From the NCBI GenBank assembly GCA_002498985.1, contig DAJO01000044.1, forward strand, positions 3,495 to 20,792: DNA of 17,298 nt. The letters are read 5' to 3'. This document shows, piece after piece, positions 1 to 6,691 of this stretch. The first letter of the stretch is position 1. Each line of letters starts with the position of its first letter. The DNA is from Euryarchaeota archaeon UBA257 (GTDB taxonomy: Archaea > Thermoplasmatota > Poseidoniia > Poseidoniales > Thalassarchaeaceae). Made by a program: the position numbers and the translations under genes. A model generated the notes under the pieces. It was not told the origin of the DNA. It saw only the letters and a program-made list of their open reading frames with translations, and made no database searches.

Positions 1-12
1 ATAAGCATGTGT

Positions 13-399
13 TTATTCATTTTTGTACTCTGTAACGCGGATTCCTAATTTGGTATGTATAGCAGGTCTATCCATTATTTTCTCTATTTTAGAGCAAAAT
101 TCGTTAAATAAATCAATCTTTAATGCTAGTGAATGGCCCAAAATTAATATCAAGAGATCTGCTAACTCTTCAGCGGCTTCTTCAGAAGGTTTTTCCTTAG
201 TGATGGCTGCTGCGAATTCGCCTAATTCTTCCACGGTTAAAGCTAATCTGAAACCCATGTCATGACCCTTGTTTACAGGATTCTCAAAATCAAATTTAGA
301 ATGGAAAGCGGCTACCTTTTGCATCATCATATTCCATGATCTTTCTTCATTACTAAAATTCTCAAAATTCATCCAATCCTCAACGGTCAGTGGTGACAT
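13..399 (-). CDS. MazG-like nucleotide pyrophosphohydrolase
   Basis: Predicted all-alpha NTP pyrophosphohydrolase (MazG / PRA-PH superfamily) that would hydrolyse a nucleoside triphosphate to monophosphate plus pyrophosphate, as a house-cleaning enzyme or in nucleotide metabolism. The protein is 128 residues, normal for a single-domain member. It shows the metal-binding signature of the family: an EExxE motif (E57, E58, E61, in VEELGE) followed 16 residues later by ExxD (E78, D81, in EELADLL), then a K...R pair (K104, R111). The reading frame extends to a TTG at 411, but I chose the ATG at 399 because it leaves a natural N-terminus. Neither start has a strong Shine-Dalgarno sequence. The gene lies 46 bases behind the nucleoside phosphorylase and probably shares its transcript, which fits a nucleotide role. 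The exact substrate cannot be read from sequence. Confidence 0.8.
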   Translation of the reverse strand: MSPLTVEDWMNFENFSNEERSWNMMMQKVAAFHSKFDFENPVNKGHDMGFRLALTVEELGEFAAAITKEKPSEEAAEELADLLILILGHSLALKIDLFNEFCSKIEKIMDRPAIHTKLGIRVTEYKNE

Positions 400-445
400 A
401 AACAGACTCAAAGGAGATGAGTCATCAATTTATTGTATGTAATTT

Positions 446-1204
446 CTAGAATAATTTAGTTAAAGCATCAATACAATTGACAATTTTTTCTCTCATTGAT
501 GATGCCATTGAATCTACTTCTTCATGGTCAATTTCTGCTTGGGGGTCTCCAGGAGTCCTACCCGCAGCCCAATTTGATGAGCAGGCTAGAGCGACATGAG
601 GGGTATTAATTTCAGAAATTAATCGTTGTTCTGGCCCTAATGTCATTCCAACTACATCTGCACCAAGTTTAACTAAAGCGTCAATTTCAGATGGTGTCTC
701 AAATTGAGGGCCTACACATTGTGCAACTATTAAGTCCTTAACCACATTTTTTTGTAGACTATCCAGTGTATTATAACAACATTCAATTGCTTCATAATCG
801 AAGAGATTAGTTCTATCTGAATGTACTGCATCGCCATCATGAAATGTCCAAGGAAACTGAGTCAAATCAATAATATCTTTCGAAATCCCTATATCACCGG
901 GAGGGAAATCATTTCTCATAGTCCCTACAGAGTTTACACTCAAGATAATATCTGGATTACAACTAGATATTGCAAATATATTCGCTCTATGTTCAATCAT
1001 ATGAGGCGGAGTACGGTAATCGGAGGATGAATGATGCCTATCTAATATGAAAATTCGATGCTGTTTTTTTTCGATTACAGATATGGGAACTTCACCCCAT
1101 TCTGATTCTATTCTTAGTAGGGAAATATCTGAATTGAAACTTTTTACATAATTACTAGTTAGTTCACTCATACCTGTACCACAAATCACAGCAATACGAG
1201 ACAT
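446..1204 (-). CDS. Purine nucleoside / 5'-methylthio-nucleoside phosphorylase (MTAP/MTIP/PNP family)
   Basis: Cytosolic phosphorylase of 252 residues that cleaves a purine (thio)nucleoside with phosphate to free base and (methylthio)ribose-1-phosphate, in purine salvage or the methionine salvage branch. Family landmarks are present: the N-terminal GTG loop (residues 9-11), RHH at 56-58, the PPH...HRAN segment (66-75), the GPQFETPSE motif (165-173) with E169, VGMT (185-188), and SSNWAAG (209-215). In the human PNP family, the equivalents of E169 and N211 bind 6-oxopurines, whereas MTAP uses aspartates at the second site. The sequence therefore leans toward an inosine/methylthioinosine type (MTIP) rather than a strict adenosine type; this is an inference. 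The ATG at 1204 has GAGGGAAG a few bases upstream as a ribosome binding site. It follows the S3Ae gene by 43 bases. Confidence 0.88.
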   Translation of the reverse strand: MSRIAVICGTGMSELTSNYVKSFNSDISLLRIESEWGEVPISVIEKKQHRIFILDRHHSSSDYRTPPHMIEHRANIFAISSCNPDIILSVNSVGTMRNDFPPGDIGISKDIIDLTQFPWTFHDGDAVHSDRTNLFDYEAIECCYNTLDSLQKNVVKDLIVAQCVGPQFETPSEIDALVKLGADVVGMTLGPEQRLISEINTPHVALACSSNWAAGRTPGDPQAEIDHEEVDSMASSMREKIVNCIDALTKLF

Positions 1205-1247
1205 AACTTCCCTCTCAATAAGAGGTGGTGTTCTTTGTTATTAACAA

Positions 1248-2111
1248 TCACTCATTAAGTCTGTCAATAAGTTCTGCTTTTTTACCAGAAACCGGTTTTC
1301 CTGCAGCCTTGAGTAATTCCTTTAATTCACTAACAGTAAGAGAGGAATAATCTACTTCAACAGTTTCAGAGGATTCGGATTCAATTTCTTCCTCGTTAAC
1401 AACTTCTTCATCTGATTCTTCTCCGATAACCTCTAATGACTTGGATTCTAATTCTTGTTCCTTTTCTTGAGCATGAATCTCATCGAGTGTTGGTCCGTCT
1501 TCAACTAACACACCTGATTGAATCAGTTGGGTACGTCGAATAACCACAGTTCGAACCGGTTGAATTTTTGAAACCGCTTCTTTGATTTTATTTTCTAGAG
1601 TTCCATCAAGAGTTGCTGCTTGTAGTTTGAACCATGTAGATGTTGCACCTGTAGTCAAGATAATATCTCTAGCAATAGTGCGCATTTGTTGTTTTTGACT
1701 AGACTTAATCCTAGCTCTAGAAATCATTAATGGCTTGAAACGAACGTAGAATCCATCTTCTGTAACAACATCAATAGTGTCATCAATTTTACCACGGTCC
1801 CTTCTTACCTGTCTGCGAACATGATCTTTAAGCAACTCATGGCCTACAAATTCAGTGATTGCATCGTTACCAAGAACATCTGTAACTTTGAAAACAACTT
1901 TCACATGCATCTTTGAAAAGTCACCATCTAACTCATTTTGAATGACTTCGTAGTTTCTACCAATTAGTTGTGATGGCTCTTCAGCCAAAGTTTCTCCTAT
2001 CACTCTAAATGACCAAGGGGTTCTAGGAGCCCTGATTGTGAACCAGCGCTTTGCCTTCCACTTGTCTCTCTGTTTACGTGCCGCTGCTCTTGCTGATGCT
2101 CCTTTTGCCAT
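1248..2111 (-). CDS. rps3ae: 30S ribosomal protein S3Ae (eS1) with C-terminal SAP domain
   Basis: Small-subunit ribosomal protein eS1, shared by archaea and eukaryotes. From the ATG at 2111 it has 287 residues: an S3Ae core (about 1-205, beginning with a basic Ala/Arg/Lys-rich segment and KRWFTIRAP), a strongly acidic, Ser/Glu-rich linker (about 211-253), and a C-terminal helix-extended-loop-helix of SAP type (about 255-287; LTVSELKELLKAAGKPVSG, then KKAELIDRL). Archaeal S3Ae proteins are usually about 200 residues, so the last 80 or so are an addition. SAP domains bind nucleic acid in other proteins. The frame stays open to a TTG at 2117, but ATG 2111 has GGAG nine bases upstream and gives the expected MAKG start. 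The gene is divergent from the COG1325 gene and appears to lead an operon with the phosphorylase and MazG-like genes. Confidence 0.93.
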   Translation of the reverse strand: MAKGASARAAARKQRDKWKAKRWFTIRAPRTPWSFRVIGETLAEEPSQLIGRNYEVIQNELDGDFSKMHVKVVFKVTDVLGNDAITEFVGHELLKDHVRRQVRRDRGKIDDTIDVVTEDGFYVRFKPLMISRARIKSSQKQQMRTIARDIILTTGATSTWFKLQAATLDGTLENKIKEAVSKIQPVRTVVIRRTQLIQSGVLVEDGPTLDEIHAQEKEQELESKSLEVIGEESDEEVVNEEEIESESSETVEVDYSSLTVSELKELLKAAGKPVSGKKAELIDRLNE

Positions 2112-2132
2112 ATTCAACGACTCCGTATTTAC

Positions 2133-2146
2133 CGGGGGCTGCCCCG
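2133..2146 (-). promoter_or_regulatory. GC-rich hairpin in the S3Ae leader
   Basis: CGGGG-GCTG-CCCCG forms a 5-bp all-GC stem with a 4-base loop, standing out in an AT-rich spacer. It sits between the likely TATA element (about 2172-2181) and the S3Ae ribosome binding site (GGAG near 2120-2123), so it would lie near the 5' end of the S3Ae mRNA. A role in translation control or mRNA stability is possible but unproven. Confidence 0.35.
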
Positions 2147-2171
2147 TTTGCGAACCGTGCGACTTTCATGC

Positions 2172-2181
2172 AGTATATGAA
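2172..2181. promoter_or_regulatory. TATA-like element in the divergent S3Ae / COG1325 spacer
   Basis: AGTATATGAA (minus strand TTCATATACT) is the best archaeal TATA-like sequence in the 143-base region between the chosen starts of S3Ae and the COG1325 gene. It could serve either direction. For S3Ae it predicts transcription starting near 2150, giving a leader of about 35-40 bases. For the plus strand it predicts a start near 2200. It lies in the imperfect dyad TTCAT-N7-ATGAA (2165-2181). Confidence 0.35.
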
Positions 2182-2254
2182 CGAGACGCAATAAACAGTG
2201 TTGGAAATATTTACTAAGCGTGGCATTCAATACTGTAATGCTGTAGGAATAGAT

Positions 2255-2695
2255 ATGAGTTTGCATAGCGTGTCATGGAGAGTTAATGTAAGCGCGTTGG
2301 ATCAAACAGAATTAATACAGGATTCAGTTAAATGGATTGCTGGTGATAAATCTTCTATTGAATTATCTAAAGATAAATCATTCCATGGTGCTCAACAATT
2401 TACTATTTTAGCGAAGAATATGAAAAAAAGAGGTGCAAGGAAATCCCTGGAAAGGCTTGGAAAGGATATTTTGAAAGAACTCTTAGAAAATAATATCCAA
2501 CTAAGGATTGATGAAAATAAGAATTTTTATGTGAGATTAAAACTTAGTGAACTTGTGAAAGGTGAAATTTGTTTAGCGGAAAGAAATAGTATTTCTTCAA
2601 CAGTCAAAGGTATATTCAAGATAGAATCATACCCTGGAGAATCAGCTGTAGAAGTTATTACAAACTTAATTGAGGATATAATTAACCTCGAATAA
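2255..2695 (+). CDS. COG1325-type archaeal RNA-binding protein (predicted exosome-associated)
   Basis: Small protein of 146 residues matching the archaeal RNA_binding family (PF01877 / COG1325), described as having a dsRBD-like fold and predicted to associate with RNA processing or the exosome. What can be seen is the family's order of elements: an N-terminal beta strand and helix (SVSWRVNVSALDQ), the KSFHGAQQFTIL segment corresponding to the family's G-x-HGNPI-x-x-L region, a helix rich in Lys/Arg, then IDENKNFYVRLKLSELVKGE matching the usual 'D-G-x-x-Y-x-R-F-x-x-x-x-x-x-x-GE' stretch, and a final strand plus helix. The frame is also open from a GTG at 2198, which would add 19 residues and would be nearly leaderless from the TATA-like box near 2175. 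I prefer ATG 2255 because the domain begins just after it and AGGA lies six bases upstream. Function is known only at family level. Confidence 0.75.
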   Translation: MSLHSVSWRVNVSALDQTELIQDSVKWIAGDKSSIELSKDKSFHGAQQFTILAKNMKKRGARKSLERLGKDILKELLENNIQLRIDENKNFYVRLKLSELVKGEICLAERNSISSTVKGIFKIESYPGESAVEVITNLIEDIINLE

Positions 2696-2755
2696 TTATA
2701 CTAGAATATTGTAGTTAATACAAGTATTCTTATGTGTTACTTCTTACGACATGTT

Positions 2756-3034
2756 ATGACCCACGTAGTAACAGAGGCTTGTGTGATGCATAAGTATCAA
2801 GATTGTGTAGCTGTATGTCCAGTAGAAGCATTCAGAGAACATGAAAATTACCTTGTAATAGACCCTGATGAGTGTATAGACTGCGCTGCTTGTATACCAG
2901 AATGCCCCGTTGAGGCAATCTTTGCCGATACTGACTTACCTGATGAGCATGCACATTGGCTAGAAAAGAATGAAAATGAAGCACCGGACCTACCAATAGC
3001 TGAGGGCGATTCTCCAGTTCTGGCAGATAATTAA
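2756..3034 (+). CDS. 7Fe-type ferredoxin ([3Fe-4S][4Fe-4S])
   Basis: Soluble low-potential electron carrier of 92 residues resembling Azotobacter FdI / FdxA. The [4Fe-4S] ligands fit C21 plus C40-x2-C43-x2-C46 (DECIDCAACIPEC), and the [3Fe-4S] ligands fit C9, C17 and C50. The position matching Cys11 of FdI, which is not a ligand there, is His12 (CVMHKYQDC). The segment NYLVIDPDECIDC is highly characteristic of the family. An acidic C-terminal tail follows (about 60-92). The frame is open from an ATG at 2732, but ATG 2756 gives the expected start MTHVVTEAC. The gene lies 60 bases after the RNA-binding protein gene, with TTATAC near 2696-2701 as a possible promoter. Its redox partner is not evident from the neighbours. 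Confidence 0.9.
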   Translation: MTHVVTEACVMHKYQDCVAVCPVEAFREHENYLVIDPDECIDCAACIPECPVEAIFADTDLPDEHAHWLEKNENEAPDLPIAEGDSPVLADN

Positions 3035-3053
3035 ATTTTAATATTAGCATTTT

Positions 3054-3069
3054 ATGAACATAGGTTCAT
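3054..3069. repeat. Inverted repeat upstream of pdxS (first of two)
   Basis: ATGAAC-ATAG-GTTCAT is a perfect 6+4+6 dyad that extends outward imperfectly to 3051-3072. It lies between the ferredoxin stop and the pdxS start. It could be an operator for pdxS or a hairpin at the end of the ferredoxin transcript. Confidence 0.4.
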
Positions 3070-3079
3070 GAATGATAAC

Positions 3080-3096
3080 CATGACGAATGGTCATG
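3080..3096. repeat. Inverted repeat overlapping the pdxS start codons (second of two)
   Basis: CATGAC-GAATG-GTCATG is a perfect 6+5+6 dyad that covers both candidate pdxS ATG codons (3088 and 3094). It begins eleven bases after the end of the first dyad, and TCATGAATG is repeated directly at 3066-3074 and 3092-3100. In RNA the hairpin would mask the start codon; in DNA it could be an operator. Confidence 0.4.
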
Positions 3097-4083
3097 AATG
3101 GAAGGTTCAACTTTACTGACATGAGACATGGCACATCCTTATTGAAGAGAGGATTTGCAAAAATGCAAGAAGGTGGAGTCATTATGGACGTAGTTACACC
3201 TGAAGAAGCTCATATTGCTGAAGACGCAGGAGCAGTATCTGTAATGGCCTTGGAGAGAGTACCCGCGGATATTAGGGCACAAGGTGGAGTTGCAAGAATG
3301 AGCCATCCTGATATGATAAAAGAAATTATAGAAACTACAAGCATTCCAGTAATGGCTAAGGCTAGAATCGGACATGATGATGAAGCGAAAGTTCTACAAT
3401 CACTTGGTGTAGACATGATTGATGAGTCAGAGGTTCTAACTCCAGCAGATCCGTTTTATCACATAGCAAAGAACGACTTCACAATTCCTTTTGTTTGTGG
3501 TTGTACAAATCTTGGAGAAGCCATTAGAAGAGTTGCAGAAGGTGCAGCTATGATCAGAACGAAAGGGGAAGCAGGAACCGGGAATGTAGTGAGCGCAGTT
3601 CAACATGCGAGATTAGTTAAGGAAGAAATTTTTCATGCGAAAAATTCTGATTCACAGGGTATTGAAGATATGGTGAATGTGATTATGAGAGGATTTAACA
3701 GAATGCCAGATGCTTCTGAATTTGACATTAGCATTACAAGAACACCTTTTGGAAAAACTTCTGACCTAAGGACTGAAGTCAAATCAATATTACATGATGT
3801 AGTAGAAATGGAAAGATTACCAGTCGTCACATTTTCAGCGGGCGGAATTGCAACACCGGCAGATGCTGCTCTAATGATGAATCACGGTATGGATGGAATT
3901 TTTGTTGGTTCTGGAATATTCAAAAGCTCTGATCCTAAGACAACTGCTGAAGCCATTGTTCTAGCAACTCATAGATATCAAGACCCTGATTCAGTAGCAG
4001 AAGCAAGTAGGATGATTGGAGAAGCAATGCCCGGTTTGGAAATTGAGACTCTCGATGTAAGAATGGAAAAAAGAGGATGGTAA
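3088..4083 (+). CDS. pdxS: Pyridoxal 5'-phosphate synthase lyase subunit PdxS
   Basis: Synthase subunit of the deoxyxylulose-5-phosphate-independent vitamin B6 pathway. It builds PLP from ribose-5-phosphate, glyceraldehyde-3-phosphate and ammonia supplied by the glutaminase PdxT. The (beta/alpha)8 barrel is complete at 331 residues, with D34 (VIMDVV), the Schiff-base lysine K91 (PVMAKARIGH), the second active-site lysine K159 (IRTKGEAGTGN), and the phosphate-binding segments FSAGGIATPADAALMM and GIFVGSGIFKS. Bacterial PdxS is near 294 residues. The extra length sits around residues 200-240 (RGFNRMPDASEF onward), as in the longer archaeal enzymes. ATG 3088 or ATG 3094 could be the start; both lie in an inverted repeat. 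No pdxT is present in the window, so the partner must be encoded elsewhere. The stop codon directly abuts the stop of the convergent coiled-coil gene. Confidence 0.97.
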   Translation: MVMNGRFNFTDMRHGTSLLKRGFAKMQEGGVIMDVVTPEEAHIAEDAGAVSVMALERVPADIRAQGGVARMSHPDMIKEIIETTSIPVMAKARIGHDDEAKVLQSLGVDMIDESEVLTPADPFYHIAKNDFTIPFVCGCTNLGEAIRRVAEGAAMIRTKGEAGTGNVVSAVQHARLVKEEIFHAKNSDSQGIEDMVNVIMRGFNRMPDASEFDISITRTPFGKTSDLRTEVKSILHDVVEMERLPVVTFSAGGIATPADAALMMNHGMDGIFVGSGIFKSSDPKTTAEAIVLATHRYQDPDSVAEASRMIGEAMPGLEIETLDVRMEKRGW

Positions 4084-5121
4084 TTATTTCTTACCACGAG
4101 TTGTCCCAAGTTTACGAGATTGCTTTTTCCCTCTCATATTTTTAGAAACAGGTGATTTAGAATCTCCAGTTAAAACGCCACCCAGTGTTAATGATCCACT
4201 ATTGATTAATTGAGATGCTAAGGAATCTGCCATTCCCTCGTCTTCGCTCGGGAGTTTTAGAGCATCTCTAACAGATTGATTATGATCTTTAATTACTTTT
4301 ACACGCTCTTCTTCAGCTGCTTTCATTTCATCTCTAATTTCGTTTACTTGGCTGATTAATTCCTTCATGTTCTCATGTACTTCATTTGCAGATTCTCTGC
4401 TAGCCACATATGCCAAATGATATCTATCTGCCTCTGCTCGTAAGAAATCTCTTTCAGCAAGCATAGGTTTTACATCTTCCCAAATTAAATCTGCTTGCTT
4501 ATGGAAATCTATCATTTCTTGATGAGCCTTGTCAGCTTCAGATTTAAGTAATTTAATAGAACCGTCCATATCTCCTATATCGATATTTATTGCCTCGAAA
4601 TCCTTTACTGCTGGCATTAATTTATCTCTCTTTGAAATTAACACTTTTAATTTCTTCAGTAATTTATTCTCTGTTTCTAAAATCAATCGACCATCAGTCA
4701 TCATAGTATTCTCAATTTTTTCTATCTCATTAATAGTCTCGGATAATTCAATTACTACTGACTTAGTTCCTTTAGCATCATCTTTACGCCCTCTATTTTG
4801 ATTAATGAGTTCTCTAATTTGTTTTTGAATCTCATCTCTTCTCGCTTTACAGATTTGAGCTTGGTCCCTAACTTTCTTTTGCTCATCTAATTTATCTTTA
4901 ATTGATTCTCTAATTTCCTTACTTTGTTCCTGTAATGCATTTCTTGAATCAGCGGCTCTTCGCGCATCTTCATTGAATGAATTTCTTTGTTCTTTCATTC
5001 TACGGATTTTTGTTTCCATAGCATGCAACCTTGTTCTAAGGTCATCATCAGGCCTCGGCTGCTCATCCTTCACAAGGTCGCCGAGAGAGGAACCCTTCTT
5101 CAATGAAACTACTCGATTCAT
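4084..5121 (-). CDS. Coiled-coil protein, COG1340-like (paralogue A)
   Basis: A protein of 345 residues made almost wholly of charged heptad-like helix (about 25-285). It has no signal peptide or membrane segment, so it is probably cytosolic. It resembles the uncharacterised archaeal COG1340 coiled-coil family, with 'EAD-x-x-H-x-x-M' type repeats (SEADKAHQEMIDF at about 194-206, RAEADRYHLAYVA at about 228-240, ANEVHENM at about 245-252). The end is distinctive: a short Ser/Leu segment (LASQLINSGSLTLGGVL, 301-317) and a basic tail GKKQSRKLGTTRGKK (331-345), which closely matches the tail of the protein at 10166-11143. It is the last gene of a four-gene operon: its ATG overlaps the membrane protein's stop as ATGA (5118-5121), indicating translational coupling. 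No enzymatic motif is seen. Automated labels such as 'phosphoserine phosphatase' for such proteins would be unsupported. Confidence 0.8.
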   Translation of the reverse strand: MNRVVSLKKGSSLGDLVKDEQPRPDDDLRTRLHAMETKIRRMKEQRNSFNEDARRAADSRNALQEQSKEIRESIKDKLDEQKKVRDQAQICKARRDEIQKQIRELINQNRGRKDDAKGTKSVVIELSETINEIEKIENTMMTDGRLILETENKLLKKLKVLISKRDKLMPAVKDFEAINIDIGDMDGSIKLLKSEADKAHQEMIDFHKQADLIWEDVKPMLAERDFLRAEADRYHLAYVASRESANEVHENMKELISQVNEIRDEMKAAEEERVKVIKDHNQSVRDALKLPSEDEGMADSLASQLINSGSLTLGGVLTGDSKSPVSKNMRGKKQSRKLGTTRGKK

Positions 5122-6683
5122 AGACCTAGAAGAGACGTAAAGAGAGGCAATATTGGTGAAATAATTGCTATTCCTGCACCAACTAAGAAGATTGCGCCGA
5201 TTGAAATTCTTAATCTTGTGAACAAATCTGCTCTATTTTGTACCGTTAATACTCTACCACTTAGTAAGTTACCATCTTCATCCTCTAATCTTACAGTAAC
5301 GGTAGCTTCTCCTGTTTCTTCAGGCAATAAGCTCTGCCAGATAATTTCTGTAGATTTTATAATGATTGGTAATTTCTGCACAAAAGAGTCGTTATCAATC
5401 TGATTTAATAGTTCGTAACTAGAGTCTACTCTGAGTTTGTAAACACATTCAGAAGGTCTGAAATCAGGAGTTTGAATTTTTAATATGAGATTCGCTGGTT
5501 CAGGGCCATTATTCAAAACATAAGCAAATAAATTTGCTTGACCGACCACAAGATTTTCCATATCAACATCGAACCAGATTTCGTGATTAAGCCCAGTATC
5601 TATCTTCATTCTCAAACGGTCATGAAGGCGGAAAAAAGATGCACACCTATCTCTCGCCCTAATGATTAAACGATCCCAGGTTTCTTCACCCAATTCAGGA
5701 TGACGGAATAATTCATCAATAATATCTAGAGGCATCATCACCCCAAGTTCTGAACGAAAATCTTCTTCATCCAAAAAACCTGCCCTCCTTAAGTGCAATA
5801 AATGGAGTAGTTTTTCTTGTAAATCAGAGATATTATTTCCTTCATTAACAGAATGTTGTATTGACCGTAAATATTCAGAAATACGTACTGAAAGAAGCGG
5901 GTCAACATGAGCACTAATTACATCACTAAATGGTCTTTTCAATAAAGCAGGATGTATTGGTGGTGAAAAAGAATCTAACATGCCCCACGTTTCACATGTA
6001 TTAAATCTCGAACGATTAGATACCATATGAACACCATGACCTGATAAAAGAAATCCTGTTGAAAAAGATAGTAGAACTGAGTTTCCACTAACAAAATCAG
6101 AAAATTGAAGACTCGAAATTAAAAATATACCTGAAAGAAACATTAGAAAAGTAGTCGCTACAACTTGTCTAAATGAGCCTTCTATAGTTTCTTTCATCTC
6201 TGCATAGCCATGAGCACTTTTGAATGTTAGACCCGTCTTTGTAAGATAATTTGATTGAATATTAAAAATTCTTCTTGTAACAGATAAGAGTAGTAAAAGT
6301 AAACATAGAAGACCCAAATCTGCGATGATAAAGAAAAACGCTAGATAATAAAACCCTACTTCTATGGTGATATTGAAAGGAATTACAGGTAAGACATGAT
6401 TTACCCACCAGTCGGGTTCTGAACCGGTAAACAATTCTGCAAAACCATATAATAAAATTACTAAAATTGGTATTATCAATATGAATCTGGCACCTCTACT
6501 GATAAAAAGACGATCTAATTTGACAAGGTTTCTTTCATATTCCTGTAATCTTTGAATACCCTTTAAATCAAAATTTACATCCTGATTAATCTCTTTAGAA
6601 AAATCATCAATCTCTGGTGCTGAAGGGGGTTGAATGCTCTCTTCAATCGATAGAATATCAAAATCATCATTAATATTCGACAT
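5118..6683 (-). CDS. Polytopic membrane protein of unknown function with beta-rich domain
   Basis: I do not recognise a named family. The 521-residue protein has an acidic N-terminus (1-40), then hydrophobic segments at about 66-87, 106-134, 173-193 and 200-221, a long soluble region (222-490), and a final hydrophobic segment at about 493-520. The soluble part starts helical (leucine-rich, LQEKLLHLLHLRRAG near 289-302) and ends in a beta-rich stretch (about 365-485; NLFAYVLNNGPEPANLILKI, TVTVRLEDEDGNLLSG) resembling a CARDB/Ig-like beta sandwich, a fold type also suggested in the protein at 7348-9228. With five segments the side on which each end lies is uncertain. The ATG at 6683 lies eight bases after the DtxR-type gene and is preceded by GGGA. 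It is coupled by ATGA overlap to the coiled-coil gene downstream, suggesting that the two proteins act together. Confidence 0.75.
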   Translation of the reverse strand: MSNINDDFDILSIEESIQPPSAPEIDDFSKEINQDVNFDLKGIQRLQEYERNLVKLDRLFISRGARFILIIPILVILLYGFAELFTGSEPDWWVNHVLPVIPFNITIEVGFYYLAFFFIIADLGLLCLLLLLLSVTRRIFNIQSNYLTKTGLTFKSAHGYAEMKETIEGSFRQVVATTFLMFLSGIFLISSLQFSDFVSGNSVLLSFSTGFLLSGHGVHMVSNRSRFNTCETWGMLDSFSPPIHPALLKRPFSDVISAHVDPLLSVRISEYLRSIQHSVNEGNNISDLQEKLLHLLHLRRAGFLDEEDFRSELGVMMPLDIIDELFRHPELGEETWDRLIIRARDRCASFFRLHDRLRMKIDTGLNHEIWFDVDMENLVVGQANLFAYVLNNGPEPANLILKIQTPDFRPSECVYKLRVDSSYELLNQIDNDSFVQKLPIIIKSTEIIWQSLLPEETGEATVTVRLEDEDGNLLSGRVLTVQNRADLFTRLRISIGAIFLVGAGIAIISPILPLFTSLLGL

Positions 6684-6691
6684 AATTATCC

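Noticed and set aside
2732..2755. N-terminal extension of the ferredoxin from the upstream ATG
   Set aside because: The extra residues (MCYFLRHV) do not occur in ferredoxins of this type, and the ATG at 2756 gives the canonical N-terminus.
4084..5121. Phosphoserine phosphatase or SMC/Rad50-type ATPase for the coiled-coil proteins
   Set aside because: No HAD motif, Walker A/B or hinge domain is present; any similarity would be due to coiled-coil composition.
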